This document shows, one piece after another, positions 23,240 through 31,835 of a stretch of 41,770 nt of DNA. The notes beneath the pieces are model-generated. The model was not told where the DNA came from, made no database searches, and saw only the letters and a program-made list of their open reading frames with translations. The position numbers were made by a program, and so were the translations under genes. The stretch comes from Pseudomonadales bacterium (GTDB taxonomy: Bacteria; Pseudomonadota; Gammaproteobacteria; Pseudomonadales; Pseudohongiellaceae), in the NCBI GenBank assembly GCA_022763285.1, contig JALEHB010000175.1, positions 1 through 41,770 on the forward strand. Reading direction: 5' to 3'. The stretch's first letter is position 1. Each line of letters begins with the position of its first letter.

Positions 23240-26200
23240 TGTTGAGCCAACTCATACAATTTGCGCTCAGCCAACGTCTGATGACGGCCTTGCTGGCGGT
23301 CCTGTTGATTGGCTTCGGCAGTAATGCCCTGATTAATTTGCCCATTGATGCCTTTCCGGATATCTCGCCGACCCAGGTCAAGATCATCATCAAGGCTCCG
23401 GGTATGACCCCGGAAGAAGTGGAGTCTTTGATCACCCAGCCCATTGAAGTGGAATTGCTGGGTATTCCCAATCAGGCCATTCTGCGCTCCATCTCCAAAT
23501 ATGCCCTGAGCTCCATCACTCTGGATTTTGATGAGGGCACGGATATTTACTGGGCCAGACAACAGGTCGCCGAGCGCATTGCCAATGTCTGGGATGATCT
23601 GCCGGGTGATATCAGTGGTGGCCTTGCTCCCATGAGTACGCCACTGGGCGATATGTTCATGTTTACGGTTGATAACGAGGGCCTGAGTCTCGAACAGAAG
23701 CGCTTTCTGGTGGATTGGACTATTCGCCCGGCGCTGCGCACTGTCCCCGGTGTGGCCGACGTCAATGCTCTGGGTGGTTTCGTCAAAACCTATCAGGTCA
23801 TTCCCGATCGTCAGGCCATGGTACAGCTTGGGGTCAGCAATGCCGCTCTGGTCGAAGCGCTGGCTGCCAATAACAAGAACGACGGTGCCGGCCGACTCGA
23901 CCAGGGTGAAGAAACCTTGCTGGTTCGGGTCTCCGGTGCCGTGCAGGACCTTGATGACCTGAGAAACACTCTGGTTAGTAGCAGTGATGGTCAGCAATTA
24001 CCACTGGCAGAGATTGCCAGGGTAAGCACCGGTTCGCTGGAGCGCTATGGCTCGGTGACTGCCGACGGGCAAAGCGAAGCAGTGCAGGGACTGGTGATTG
24101 GCTTGCGAGGCGCCAATGCCCGGGAAGTGGTAAATGGTGTGCAAAGCAAGCTGGACGATATTGAGGCGACGCTGCCGGCCGGAACTACGATCAATGTGTT
24201 CTATGATCGCAGCGTGCTGATTGAAGGCGCGGTAAGCACGGTAACCCGAGCCCTGCTGGAAGCCGTGGCACTGGTGGTGATTTTGCTGGGGCTGTTCCTT
24301 GGCAACTGGCGTGCGGCTCTGACCGCAGCCTTTGTCCTGCCACTGGCGGCGCTGTTCACCTTCCTGATGATGAATGCCATGAACATGAGTGCCAATCTGA
24401 TGAGTCTGGGTGGCCTCGTTATTGCCATCGGTATGTTGGTGGACTCGTCTATTGTCATTATTGAAAATATTGTCTCCTCCCTGTCACAGCAGAAGGCGGG
24501 CACACGGCAGTTGCCCCGTCTGCACATCATTTTCCGCGCAGTGAAAGATGTGGCGATCCCGGTTACCTCAGGCATTTTGATTATCATTATTGTGTTCCTG
24601 CCTTTGCTGACTCTTGAAGGGCTGGAAGGAAAATTGTTCCGGCCGGTGACCCTGACTATCGTATTCGCCCTGTTGGGATCATTGGTGCTGTCACTCACAG
24701 TGATACCGGTTTTGGCCAGCTATGTCCTGAAAGGAAAGGAACACGCCGATCCCTGGCTGTCCAGGAACCTGGCCAGCTTATATCGACCGCTGCTGGACGC
24801 TGCACTGAACAAGCCTCTGATTCCAGTGATTGTGGCTGGTGTTTTACTGGCGGTGACCGTGCTGTTGTTCCCGCTTGTTGGCAAGACGTTCATGCCAACC
24901 ATGGATGAGGGCGATATTATTATTCAGCTGGAAATGATTCCCTCTATCAATCTGGATACTTCGACTCATACCGTACAACTTGTTGAGCGAGAAATCATGC
25001 GACAAGTGCCGGAAGTGGTCAGGGTTGTCTCGCGCTCGGGTTCTGATGAAATTGGTATGGACCCCATGGGTTTGAATGAGACGGATATGTTTCTGCAACT
25101 CAAATCGCCTGAGCAATGGCGTATGGGCAGCAAGGCTGAACTGGAAGAAGCCTTGCGACAGGTCATGGAGCAATTCAAGGGACTTAACTTCGGTTTTACC
25201 CAGCCCATCGATATGCGTGTCTCGGAAATGCTCACGGGCTCGCGCGGAGATGTGGCGATCAAGCTGTTTGGCGATGATTTGCAAGCGCTAAATGAACTGG
25301 CACAGCAGATAGCCGCCGAAGTGGAAACCATAAACGGTGCCGTTGATACCACGGCCAGTGTCAACGAAGGGGCGCAGTATCTGCAGATCGGCTTTGACCG
25401 CTATCGGGCCGGGCAGCTTGGTCTCAATGCAGATGAGCTGCAACAGCGACTGCGCGCCGAAGTTGAAGGCCTGCGCGTTGGTACTGTCATAGAAGGCGCT
25501 GCCAGGGTGCCGCTGGTGCTACGCTATGATGCCCTGCAGGGTGATGGGGAAGAGGTGATGAGCAATAACTTCATTACCCTGAACGATGGCGGGCTAATGC
25601 CCCTGGCGGAGCTGGCGCAGGTTGAGCGGGTTGAAGGGCCGGTCAGTATTTCCCGTGAAGCCGGGCAGCGCTTCGCGGTGGTGCGGAGCAATGTCGAAGG
25701 CCGCGACCTGGTAGGTTTTGTGGATGGGGCGCAACAATTGTTGGCCAGTAATCTGACCTTACCGGAAGGTTATTTCCTGGAATGGGGTGGCGAATTCGAA
25801 AATCAGCAAAGGGCTGCCGCCCGCCTGGGCCTGGTAATTCCTATCGCCCTGCTGCTGATTGCGCTCATTCTCTTCCTGACTTTTCACTCCATCCGACAAA
25901 CGTTGCTGGTATTGTCCAATATTCCCTTCGCCATGACCGGCGGCCTGATTGCCCTGTGGGTAACCGGTGAGTTTTTATCGGTGCCGGCATCGGTAGGATT
26001 TATTGCCCTGCTGGGTATTGCGGTGCTCAACGGGGTGGTATTGATGTCACACTTTAACCATCTGCGGGCTCGCGGCCTTGCAATCACCGAGGTGGTCAGG
26101 GAAGGAGCCATGCGCCGCTTGCGTCCGGTGATGATGACGGCTTCTATCTGTGCCATAGGTCTCGTGCCATTGTTATTGGCGACGGGCCCGGGTTCAGAGA

Positions 26201-26325
26201 TTCAGAAGCCCCTGGCGATTGTCGTGATCGGTGGCTTGATCAGTTCCACCCTGCTGACCTTGTTCCTGTTCCCCATTTCCTACCGCCATTTTATTGGTGA
26301 CCGGCCAGATACGGAGTCGCTGTAA
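23239..26325 (+). CDS. czcA: Heavy-metal efflux RND inner membrane pump, CzcA/CusA-like
   Basis: A 1028-residue RND transporter, full length for the HME class: N-terminal TM (SQRLMTALLAVLLIGFGSNA), porter domain, TM cluster at about 335-540, second porter domain and C-terminal TM cluster (about 870-1020). TM4 reads AIGMLVDSSIVIIEN. The DFG…DG pattern of classical CzcA is replaced by AIG…DS with a single Asp, closer to the CusA form (AIGAMVDAAIVMIEN). This raises the possibility of a different metal, such as Cu/Ag, though the downstream DUF3240 gene is more usual next to Co/Zn/Cd pumps. Start and previous stop overlap (TAATG). Confidence 0.93.
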   Translation: MLSQLIQFALSQRLMTALLAVLLIGFGSNALINLPIDAFPDISPTQVKIIIKAPGMTPEEVESLITQPIEVELLGIPNQAILRSISKYALSSITLDFDEGTDIYWARQQVAERIANVWDDLPGDISGGLAPMSTPLGDMFMFTVDNEGLSLEQKRFLVDWTIRPALRTVPGVADVNALGGFVKTYQVIPDRQAMVQLGVSNAALVEALAANNKNDGAGRLDQGEETLLVRVSGAVQDLDDLRNTLVSSSDGQQLPLAEIARVSTGSLERYGSVTADGQSEAVQGLVIGLRGANAREVVNGVQSKLDDIEATLPAGTTINVFYDRSVLIEGAVSTVTRALLEAVALVVILLGLFLGNWRAALTAAFVLPLAALFTFLMMNAMNMSANLMSLGGLVIAIGMLVDSSIVIIENIVSSLSQQKAGTRQLPRLHIIFRAVKDVAIPVTSGILIIIIVFLPLLTLEGLEGKLFRPVTLTIVFALLGSLVLSLTVIPVLASYVLKGKEHADPWLSRNLASLYRPLLDAALNKPLIPVIVAGVLLAVTVLLFPLVGKTFMPTMDEGDIIIQLEMIPSINLDTSTHTVQLVEREIMRQVPEVVRVVSRSGSDEIGMDPMGLNETDMFLQLKSPEQWRMGSKAELEEALRQVMEQFKGLNFGFTQPIDMRVSEMLTGSRGDVAIKLFGDDLQALNELAQQIAAEVETINGAVDTTASVNEGAQYLQIGFDRYRAGQLGLNADELQQRLRAEVEGLRVGTVIEGAARVPLVLRYDALQGDGEEVMSNNFITLNDGGLMPLAELAQVERVEGPVSISREAGQRFAVVRSNVEGRDLVGFVDGAQQLLASNLTLPEGYFLEWGGEFENQQRAAARLGLVIPIALLLIALILFLTFHSIRQTLLVLSNIPFAMTGGLIALWVTGEFLSVPASVGFIALLGIAVLNGVVLMSHFNHLRARGLAITEVVREGAMRRLRPVMMTASICAIGLVPLLLATGPGSEIQKPLAIVVIGGLISSTLLTLFLFPISYRHFIGDRPDTESL

Positions 26326-26615
26326 TGCACACCCTGTTACTACTCAATATCCCTCCGGCACTGGAGGATGATCTTGTGGATTATCTGTTGGCGCTGGATT
26401 GTGTGGGCGGATTCACGTCCTACAAAGCCATGGGTCACGGTGAAGATACCGTGCTCAGCATTGCCGAGCAGGTCAGCGGTCGCAGGCAGCGTTTGCAGTT
26501 CGAGGTGATTGTGGATGTTGAGGTGGTAGACCAGGTTACTGCTGGTCTAACGGAGCAGGTAGGCAAGGATATTACCTACTGGCAACAAAGTATCTCAGGG
26601 CTGGGTCGAACCTGA
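26325..26615 (+). CDS. DUF3240 small PII/CutA-like protein of metal efflux operons
   Basis: 96 residues, overlapping the pump stop by one base (TAATG). The sequence has a ferredoxin-like layout: MHTLLLLNIPPALEDDLVDYLL, a central GFTSYKAMGHG loop and RQRLQFEVIVDVEVVDQVTAGL. This fits DUF3240, a small cytosolic family often found at the end of czcCBA operons. A regulatory or metal-sensing role for the pump, as PII-like proteins have, is inferred. It converges on soxR with only two bases between stops. Confidence 0.82.
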   Translation: MHTLLLLNIPPALEDDLVDYLLALDCVGGFTSYKAMGHGEDTVLSIAEQVSGRRQRLQFEVIVDVEVVDQVTAGLTEQVGKDITYWQQSISGLGRT

Positions 26616-26617
26616 TT

Positions 26618-27064
26618 TCAGTGCTGTTTCATAAGCTTGTCCAACAGTACCGGCCCCGGCCCTTCACTCACAAGCTTGTCCTCATGGTTGTAGATCGGGC
26701 AATTCTTCATGGACAGACAACCACAGCCAATGCAGCCAGTGAGCGAGTCCCGTAGTCGTTCCAGATAGGCAATTCGCGTATTGAGTTCCTGCTGCCATTT
26801 CGATGACAACCGCTGCCAGTCGCGCTGTGTGGGGGTACGTTGATCCAGCAGCGTGGCAAAGGCTTCGGCGATTGATGCCAGGCTGATACCCATCTTCTGG
26901 GCCGCCTTGATGACCGAGACGCGTCGGATCACATCCGCCTTGTAGCGGCGCTGGTTGCCACTATTTCGAAAACTGCTGATCAAGCCTTTCTCTTCATAGA
27001 AGTGCAGGGTGCTGACTCTTACCCCACAGCGTTTGGCGACCCGTCCCACCGACCACTCTGCCAT
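26618..27064 (-). CDS. soxR: SoxR redox-sensing MerR-family activator
   Basis: 148 residues from ATG 27064 (GTG 27073 adds three). The N-terminal MerR helix-turn-helix (WSVGRVAKRCGVRVSTLHFYEEKGLI) and the Arg-rich wing (RNSGNQRRYK) are followed by a dimerisation helix. The [2Fe-2S] ligands are C111, C114, C116 and C122 (CIGCGCLSMKNC, CX2CXCX5C), exactly the SoxR signature. Oxidised by redox-cycling compounds, SoxR activates promoters with 19-bp spacing. Such a promoter with a perfect operator lies 52 bases upstream and faces the other way. There is no soxS, consistent with non-enteric bacteria in which SoxR acts directly on its target genes. Confidence 0.96.
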   Translation of the reverse strand: MAEWSVGRVAKRCGVRVSTLHFYEEKGLISSFRNSGNQRRYKADVIRRVSVIKAAQKMGISLASIAEAFATLLDQRTPTQRDWQRLSSKWQQELNTRIAYLERLRDSLTGCIGCGCLSMKNCPIYNHEDKLVSEGPGPVLLDKLMKQH

Positions 27065-27111
27065 TGTTCTCACCCGTCAAAAAATTTTTCAGAGTTTAGG
27101 CAAAAAAACTC

Positions 27112-27142
27112 TTTACCTCAAGTTAACTTGAGGTATTAGCAT
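27112..27142 (+). promoter_or_regulatory. SoxR operator and 19-bp-spaced promoter
   Basis: The perfect palindrome CCTCAAGTTAACTTGAGG (27116-27133) is the E. coli soxS operator core. It sits between TTTACC (-35, 27112-27117) and TAGCAT (-10, 27137-27142) with 19 bases between hexamers, the overlong spacing that SoxR corrects by DNA distortion. Confidence 0.95.
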
Positions 27143-27179
27143 GCCTGGTAAATCAACAAAACACATCAGGGAGATGACT

Positions 27180-27599
27180 ATGGTTTATCTGGAGCACGTC
27201 AATATTGTAGTCAGAGAAATGCAATCGGCACTGGATTTTTACAGCACCGCTTTTCCTCACTGGAAGGTGCGAAGTCAGGGTAGTGGTGACTGGTATGGCA
27301 GCCCGCGCAACTGGCTGCATTTCGGGGACGACACTCAGTATCTGGCCATGAGTGATAACGGCCAGGGGGAAAACCGTGACCTGAAAAGTCTCAATCTGGG
27401 CCTGGCCCATTTCGCTTTTGTAGTGGAAAACGTGGAAGCCCTGATCAAGCGTATGCTCGATGCCGGGTATGAGATTGCCATTCCACTGAACGAGGAACCC
27501 TTCCGCAAGAACGTCTATTTCGTGGATCCTTCCGGCTTCGAAGTGGAGTTTGTGGAATACCTCAGTGACTTGCCGGAAGAGCGCAATCTCGATGCATGA
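27180..27599 (+). CDS. VOC (glyoxalase/bleomycin-resistance) family protein, SoxR target
   Basis: 139 residues. ATG 27180 is chosen because AGGGAG (27168-27173) is six bases upstream; ATG 27174 abuts it and ATG 27141 lies within the promoter -10 box. Two beta-alpha-beta-beta-beta modules are seen: MVYLEHVNIVVREMQSALDFY and LAHFAFVVENVEALIKRMLDAGY. Potential metal ligands are H6, the His of LAHFAF, and the Glu residues of FEVEFVEYL. First gene behind the SoxR promoter, so likely used against redox-cycling compounds or reactive aldehydes. The substrate is unknown. Confidence 0.9.
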   Translation: MVYLEHVNIVVREMQSALDFYSTAFPHWKVRSQGSGDWYGSPRNWLHFGDDTQYLAMSDNGQGENRDLKSLNLGLAHFAFVVENVEALIKRMLDAGYEIAIPLNEEPFRKNVYFVDPSGFEVEFVEYLSDLPEERNLDA

Positions 27600-27626
27600 A
27601 TGCATGGCCCAAAGCGGAGATCTGAT

Positions 27627-28199
27627 ATGAAAATACTAGCCATTGGAGCCAGCAATAACCGGCATTCCATCAATCGCCTGCTGGCCAGCCATGCGGCCAG
27701 TTTGTTGCCTGCGGCATCAGTGCAGACTCTTGATCTCAACGATTTTGAGATGCCCCTGTACAGCGATGAACGGGCAGAGCAACTGGGGATTCCGGTTCAG
27801 GCAAGGTGTTTTTTCCAATCTATCGGCGAGGCCGATGCTCTGGTGTTGTCCTTTGCCGAGCATAATGGCAGTTACACGGCTGCCTATAAAAACCTGTTTG
27901 ACTGGACCTCGCGTATCAACAAGGCGGTGTTTCAGGACAAGCCGGCAGTCTATCTGTCCACTTCGCCGGGACCCTCCGGGGCGGCCAGTGTGCTGGCCGG
28001 TGCTCTCGACTCGGCGGGCTATTCCGGCGCCAGGGTGATTGCCAGTTTGTCGGTGCCCAGCTTTGACAAGAATTTTGACGAGAACAAGGGCCAGCTGAGC
28101 AATTCCTCCATTCGACAGAATTTACTCAGCGCCATGCAGCTACTACATCGGGAGGTGGTCCGGTCAGGCCTGCACCGGGCCCAGCTGCGGGCCTTGTGA
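27627..28199 (+). CDS. NADPH-dependent FMN reductase family (putative quinone reductase), SoxR target
   Basis: 190 residues from ATG 27627, with GGAGA six bases upstream. A flavodoxin-like fold: MKILAIGASNNRHSINRLLASHAA (phosphate-binding loop), then LVLSFAEHNGSYTAAYKNLFDW, the family motif contacting FMN, and PAVYLSTSPGPSGAASVL. Related proteins reduce quinones or FMN with NADPH. Placed second in the SoxR-controlled operon, a two-electron quinone reductase that avoids semiquinone cycling is the most sensible role. It lies 27 bases after the VOC gene. Confidence 0.9.
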   Translation: MKILAIGASNNRHSINRLLASHAASLLPAASVQTLDLNDFEMPLYSDERAEQLGIPVQARCFFQSIGEADALVLSFAEHNGSYTAAYKNLFDWTSRINKAVFQDKPAVYLSTSPGPSGAASVLAGALDSAGYSGARVIASLSVPSFDKNFDENKGQLSNSSIRQNLLSAMQLLHREVVRSGLHRAQLRAL

Positions 28200-28218
28200 T
28201 GAGTCGCACTGGTCTGGT

Positions 28219-29799
28219 TCAGGGCGAAAAGATGCTGCTGTTGATGGTGGCAATGGCATGCTCTTGCTGCAGGCCAGCGACACTGTCCAGTGGCGCTGGC
28301 TTGCGCAGAGCAGTGAGATCGAAGCCGGCCAGGAAAGACAGATTGTGCTCCATTTCCAGCAGGCTGGGCAGCGTTGCGGCGATGTCCATATGGCTGACCT
28401 CATCCTGTTGCAGAATGGGCCGCTCATGATTCAGGGCCAGAAAGAACAGCTTGCGGGGATAGTCCGGTGGAAACAGTTCAAAGGCCGCATTGCGCATGCC
28501 CAGATGATCAGACATTAGCACCACGACAGTCTCTGCATAAGCAGGGTGACTCTGGATACTGTCCATGAACCTGCCAATGAGCTGGTCGCTGCAATGCACC
28601 GCATCGAGAATGCTGTTGTCGATCCTTGCATAGGGCGTGCAGGAGGGGGAGGGCTCGCCCACCGGATGGTGGGTATCGACGGTCAGTAAAGTCAGGGCAA
28701 ACGGCTGCCCTGATTGCGCCAGGCGATCGAACTCGCCCACGGCCAGGTCGAAAAGGTCCTCGTCATACAGGCCCCAGCCGCCCATTTTTTCCGGATCGGC
28801 CAGCAACGGGCCCAGTTCGTTGCGACCCAGCACCCGGTCATAACCGTGCATGGACAGAAACCTGCCCTTGTTGGCGAACGCAGTATCAGCACCCCCCATA
28901 TAGGTCTGTTGATATCCGGCTGCTTTCAACAAATCGCCGGTACATCGCACATCAGCCAGAAAACTGGAGAAATCCACTTCATTTCCGTCTACATCGGAAT
29001 TATAGATTAGCGGCGTGCCGCACTGGCTTGCGGCCATGCCGGCAATGGTCCAGCCCGTGCCCAGTGTCTGGGTGACATTGTTGAGCCCTTGCCCCTGTTC
29101 ACTGAGTCGGGTGAGATTGGGTGTAAGGCCGGGAAACAGTGATTCGTCGGTGTAAATATTTTCCAGTCCCTCGAGATAAATGAGGAGCAGATTCTTGCCG
29201 GCTGTGCCGGCGGGCTCGGCGTCATCCAGAGCCTCGGCCTTGAGGTTCAGTCCTTCCCAATCGGTATTCTCAAGTACGAACTCTTCCGTGGCCAGGCTAA
29301 AGGCGATGGCGTCGCGGGTGGAGCCAAACAGGCCGGGGTCGGTGATCAGGGCCAGCAACAGGGCGCAGCTGACGCTGCCGGTCGAGATGCGTTGGCATTG
29401 AAACGGGTAGCGCGCATAACGCCCCAGAAGAAGCCAGAGGCTCAGCATCCACAGCGCGAAAATGACAATCACCCGGGTGAAAGCCTGGCCGGCGGTAATG
29501 AGGGTATTGAGGTTGAAGTGAAAAAAGAAGCGCTGATTGAAATAACTTCCCTGAAGTTCATAGCTGAGAAGCTGGGCGAAGAGGTAGATGGCGACGGGGG
29601 TCAGCATCAGAAAACCCAGCCCGAATCGCAGCAGTCCGGCCGGAGTGCGGGCATAGATCTCGGTGACCACCAGGATTAGCAGCAAAACGGACAGGGCGCC
29701 TGGAATGGCAAACCAGACGGGACTGTCAATACTGGCGCTGTGGGACAAAAAAACTGAAGGCAGCAGCAGGCAAGCAAGTAATAAACGAAGCGACAGCAT
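28219..29799 (-). CDS. LTA-synthase/OpgB-like membrane sulfatase-fold transferase
   Basis: About 526 residues from ATG 29799; the frame is open for 23 more codons without better signals, and no clear ribosome-binding site is seen for either start. About five TM segments occupy residues 1-170, followed by a periplasmic alkaline-phosphatase-superfamily domain: LLLIYLEGLENIYTDESLFPG, TLGTGWTIAGMAASQCG (nucleophile Thr region), TVDTHHPVGEPS and VVLMSDHLGM (metal site). Such enzymes transfer phosphoglycerol or phosphoethanolamine to glycans or lipids at the cell surface; OpgB, which modifies periplasmic glucans, is the closest fit. It stands alone, convergent with the quinone reductase gene. Confidence 0.87.
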   Translation of the reverse strand: MLSLRLLLACLLLPSVFLSHSASIDSPVWFAIPGALSVLLLILVVTEIYARTPAGLLRFGLGFLMLTPVAIYLFAQLLSYELQGSYFNQRFFFHFNLNTLITAGQAFTRVIVIFALWMLSLWLLLGRYARYPFQCQRISTGSVSCALLLALITDPGLFGSTRDAIAFSLATEEFVLENTDWEGLNLKAEALDDAEPAGTAGKNLLLIYLEGLENIYTDESLFPGLTPNLTRLSEQGQGLNNVTQTLGTGWTIAGMAASQCGTPLIYNSDVDGNEVDFSSFLADVRCTGDLLKAAGYQQTYMGGADTAFANKGRFLSMHGYDRVLGRNELGPLLADPEKMGGWGLYDEDLFDLAVGEFDRLAQSGQPFALTLLTVDTHHPVGEPSPSCTPYARIDNSILDAVHCSDQLIGRFMDSIQSHPAYAETVVVLMSDHLGMRNAAFELFPPDYPRKLFFLALNHERPILQQDEVSHMDIAATLPSLLEMEHNLSFLAGFDLTALRKPAPLDSVAGLQQEHAIATINSSIFSP

Positions 29800-30166
29800 G
29801 TTATGGGACCGAGGATTGACTAAACGAAAGCCCGGGAAACAAGGGCTTCTGACTGTGACAGCCGTCAAATTCCTAGTGTAACCAAATTGTCACCAAAATG
29901 AAAAATACCGGAAAGCGCCGCAGACTATGGGAAAAGGGGTGTAAAGTCGATTTGGGGGCATTGACTTACCCCGAGTTTAGGTGGGATAGTTCGGGAGTGG
30001 TGATAAACAATTCGCCAGGGAATTCGTTTTTTCTCTCAAAAAGTTTATTGGAAACAGCAAGTTACAAGTAGAGGAAGCAAGCAGAAAAGAACAAGCAGAA
30101 ACAATGCGCTTGCGAAGCCGGTTAGCCGGGCCGTTAACAGCGCAAAACACACGGCACCTTACCACC
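29800..30166. other. Divergent intergenic region with hairpins, no gene seen
   Basis: About 370 bases between the transferase and HD-GYP genes. Possible hairpins are AAGCCC/GGGCTT (29828-29833 with 29843-29848), and GGGGT..AAGTC with GACTTACCCC (29936-29972, three-base bulge). No ORF has a convincing start. CACCTTAC is repeated directly at 30155 and 30163. Confidence 0.5.
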
Positions 30167-30189
30167 TTACCGGTACCTCACACCGGTAA
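30167..30189 (+). promoter_or_regulatory. Inverted repeat abutting the ribosome-binding site of the HD-GYP gene
   Basis: TTACCGGT (30167-30174) and ACCGGTAA (30182-30189) are perfect inverted copies around a seven-base loop. They end two bases before the AGGAGG at 30192. It could be an operator, or an RNA hairpin that affects translation. Confidence 0.5.
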
Positions 30190-30201
30190 TCAGGAGGACC
30201 G

Positions 30202-31599
30202 ATGGATCACAGGTTTGTCAATTCGGACGAGTCACTTTTCGACAAGGTGCCTGTGCCTGTGATCCGGGTCAGATCGGATGGTAATGGATTGCGCCTGATA
30301 GATGCGAATGCCGCCTGCCACCTGCTCACGGAGGGCAAGGTCAGTGACCTCTACAATCGTGATATCCACGAAATCTGGCAAACTCCTGAGAATCGCCACC
30401 TGGCAGAAAACATAGCCAGGGCCCATGCCAGCCATACCGCATTTCAGGAAACCGTTTGGCACACTTTTGTCTCTGATGGCCAACGCCGCTATGTAACCTT
30501 CCATTACGTGCCATTTCATGACAGCGAAGTGCTGGTGTTCGTCAGCGATCTCACCGAGACCTGGCAGAAGCTGGAACAGGTCAGCACTTTGAGCGAGCAT
30601 GTTACTGCCTTGTTCGAACGTGCCTCCACCGGGATGCTGGAAGGGCTCCCGGACAAGCTGGCAGATTGCAATGAAGCACTTTGTCGCATGACAGGCTTCG
30701 ACAAGCAGGAGTTGCTTGCCATGCCGCTAGAGCAGCTGATCCATCCGGAAGACTACCCTGTGCTGACCGATGTGCTGAAAGTCGTCATCGAAAATCCCTA
30801 TCAGGTTTATACCTGGCTGGGCCGGGCAAGGCGCAAGGATGGCAGCTACTATTGGGCTGACGGATCGATTACCGGCATTGTCAATGACAAGGGCGAGTTC
30901 AATTATTTCCTTGCTTCCATCAATGACGCCACGGAGCGAGAACAGGGTCAGCAGAAACTTCGCAAGTCCCTGATGGATACCGTCAGGGCAGTCTCCGCGA
31001 CGGCTGAAATCCATGACCGCTACACTGCCGGGCATATGGACAGGGTCGCCGGCATGAGCCGGGAGATGGGCAAGGAACTGGGTTTCTCCACTGAAGAACT
31101 GCTGGGCCTGAGCCTGGGGGCCACCATACACGATATCGGTAAAGTCGGTATTCCCGCCTCTATCCTCAGCAAGCCAGGCAAGCTGTCGAAGGCCGAATTC
31201 ACGCTGATCCAGGACCATCCCCTGCTCGGTAAAAGGATTATTGAAGATATCGACTTTCCCTGGCCCATCGACAAGATGATCGGCGATCACCATGAGCGTC
31301 TCGATGGCAGTGGCTATCCGGCTGGGCTGCGGGGGGATGACATCTCCATGGAAGCGAAAATCGTTGCGGTTACCGATGTTTTCGAAGCCCTGGTGTCGCA
31401 CCGTCCTTACCGGCCCGGATTCGAACTGGCGACGGCCATAGACATACTGGAATCAGAAAAAGGCAAACTGGACCCGCAACTGGTTGAGTGCCTGCTGGAC
31501 CTGGTAAATGATGGTCGCATTGATCCCACGGCAAGCCCTGGCAGTCACAAAAGGCTGCATGAAATTGGGGACAAGCTGTCGCGATTCAGCGAATTCTGA
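30202..31599 (+). CDS. PAS-PAS-HD-GYP cyclic-di-GMP phosphodiesterase
   Basis: 465 residues, no membrane segment. Two PAS-like sensor regions are seen: about 12-115 (VPVPVIRVRSDGNGLRLIDAN) and about 130-255 (FERASTGMLEGLPDKLADCNEAL, ending in FLASINDATERE). The HD-GYP domain follows at about 260-450, with HDIGKVGIP, HHERLDGSGYPAGL and DVFEALVSHRPYRPG intact, so the metal site and the GYP motif are complete and hydrolysis of c-di-GMP is expected. Strong AGGAGG at 30192-30197. Ligand of the PAS domains unknown. A GGDEF cyclase lies on the other side of katG, so both synthesis and breakdown enzymes flank a peroxide defence gene. Confidence 0.93.
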   Translation: MDHRFVNSDESLFDKVPVPVIRVRSDGNGLRLIDANAACHLLTEGKVSDLYNRDIHEIWQTPENRHLAENIARAHASHTAFQETVWHTFVSDGQRRYVTFHYVPFHDSEVLVFVSDLTETWQKLEQVSTLSEHVTALFERASTGMLEGLPDKLADCNEALCRMTGFDKQELLAMPLEQLIHPEDYPVLTDVLKVVIENPYQVYTWLGRARRKDGSYYWADGSITGIVNDKGEFNYFLASINDATEREQGQQKLRKSLMDTVRAVSATAEIHDRYTAGHMDRVAGMSREMGKELGFSTEELLGLSLGATIHDIGKVGIPASILSKPGKLSKAEFTLIQDHPLLGKRIIEDIDFPWPIDKMIGDHHERLDGSGYPAGLRGDDISMEAKIVAVTDVFEALVSHRPYRPGFELATAIDILESEKGKLDPQLVECLLDLVNDGRIDPTASPGSHKRLHEIGDKLSRFSEF

Positions 31600-31693
31600 T
31601 TGTCCTAAACCCTGCCTTAAATCGGATTTTCCGATTAACCCCATAAATATTATTCGTTTTACCTTTTAAAGCCTCACTCCTAGGATTTAATCA

Positions 31694-31767
31694 CCTGCCC
31701 GGACAAACCCGAATCTTCCGGGCAGGCGTAGATTCCAGAGAGGCCTGCCAGATGCCTGTGTGCAGGC
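31694..31767 (+). promoter_or_regulatory. Candidate structured leader upstream of the catalase-peroxidase gene
   Basis: Four complementary segments are present: A CCTGCCCGGA (31694-31703), B TCCGGGCAGG (31717-31726), C GCCTGCC (31743-31749) and D GCAGGC (31762-31767). A pairs with B (10 bp). GGCAGGC, which overlaps B (31721-31727), pairs with C (7 bp), and C also pairs with D (6 bp). A:B and C:D can coexist, but B:C excludes both. This is the layout of a switching leader, though no T-tract terminator follows. Confidence 0.4.
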
Positions 31768-31835
31768 TTCGTTTGCTCTGACTGCGGAAAACGCAAGCCC
31801 CATAACTTGCATCATTGACCCAATAGAGGTGACCA

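Noticed and set aside
27141-27179. Start of the VOC protein at ATG 27141 or ATG 27174
   Set aside because: 27141 overlaps the -10 box of the SoxR promoter, and 27174 directly abuts the Shine-Dalgarno sequence. ATG 27180 has correct spacing.
29977-30165. 62-codon minus-strand ORF before the HD-GYP gene
   Set aside because: No ribosome-binding site, no recognisable sequence, and it lies in a region of hairpins and promoter.
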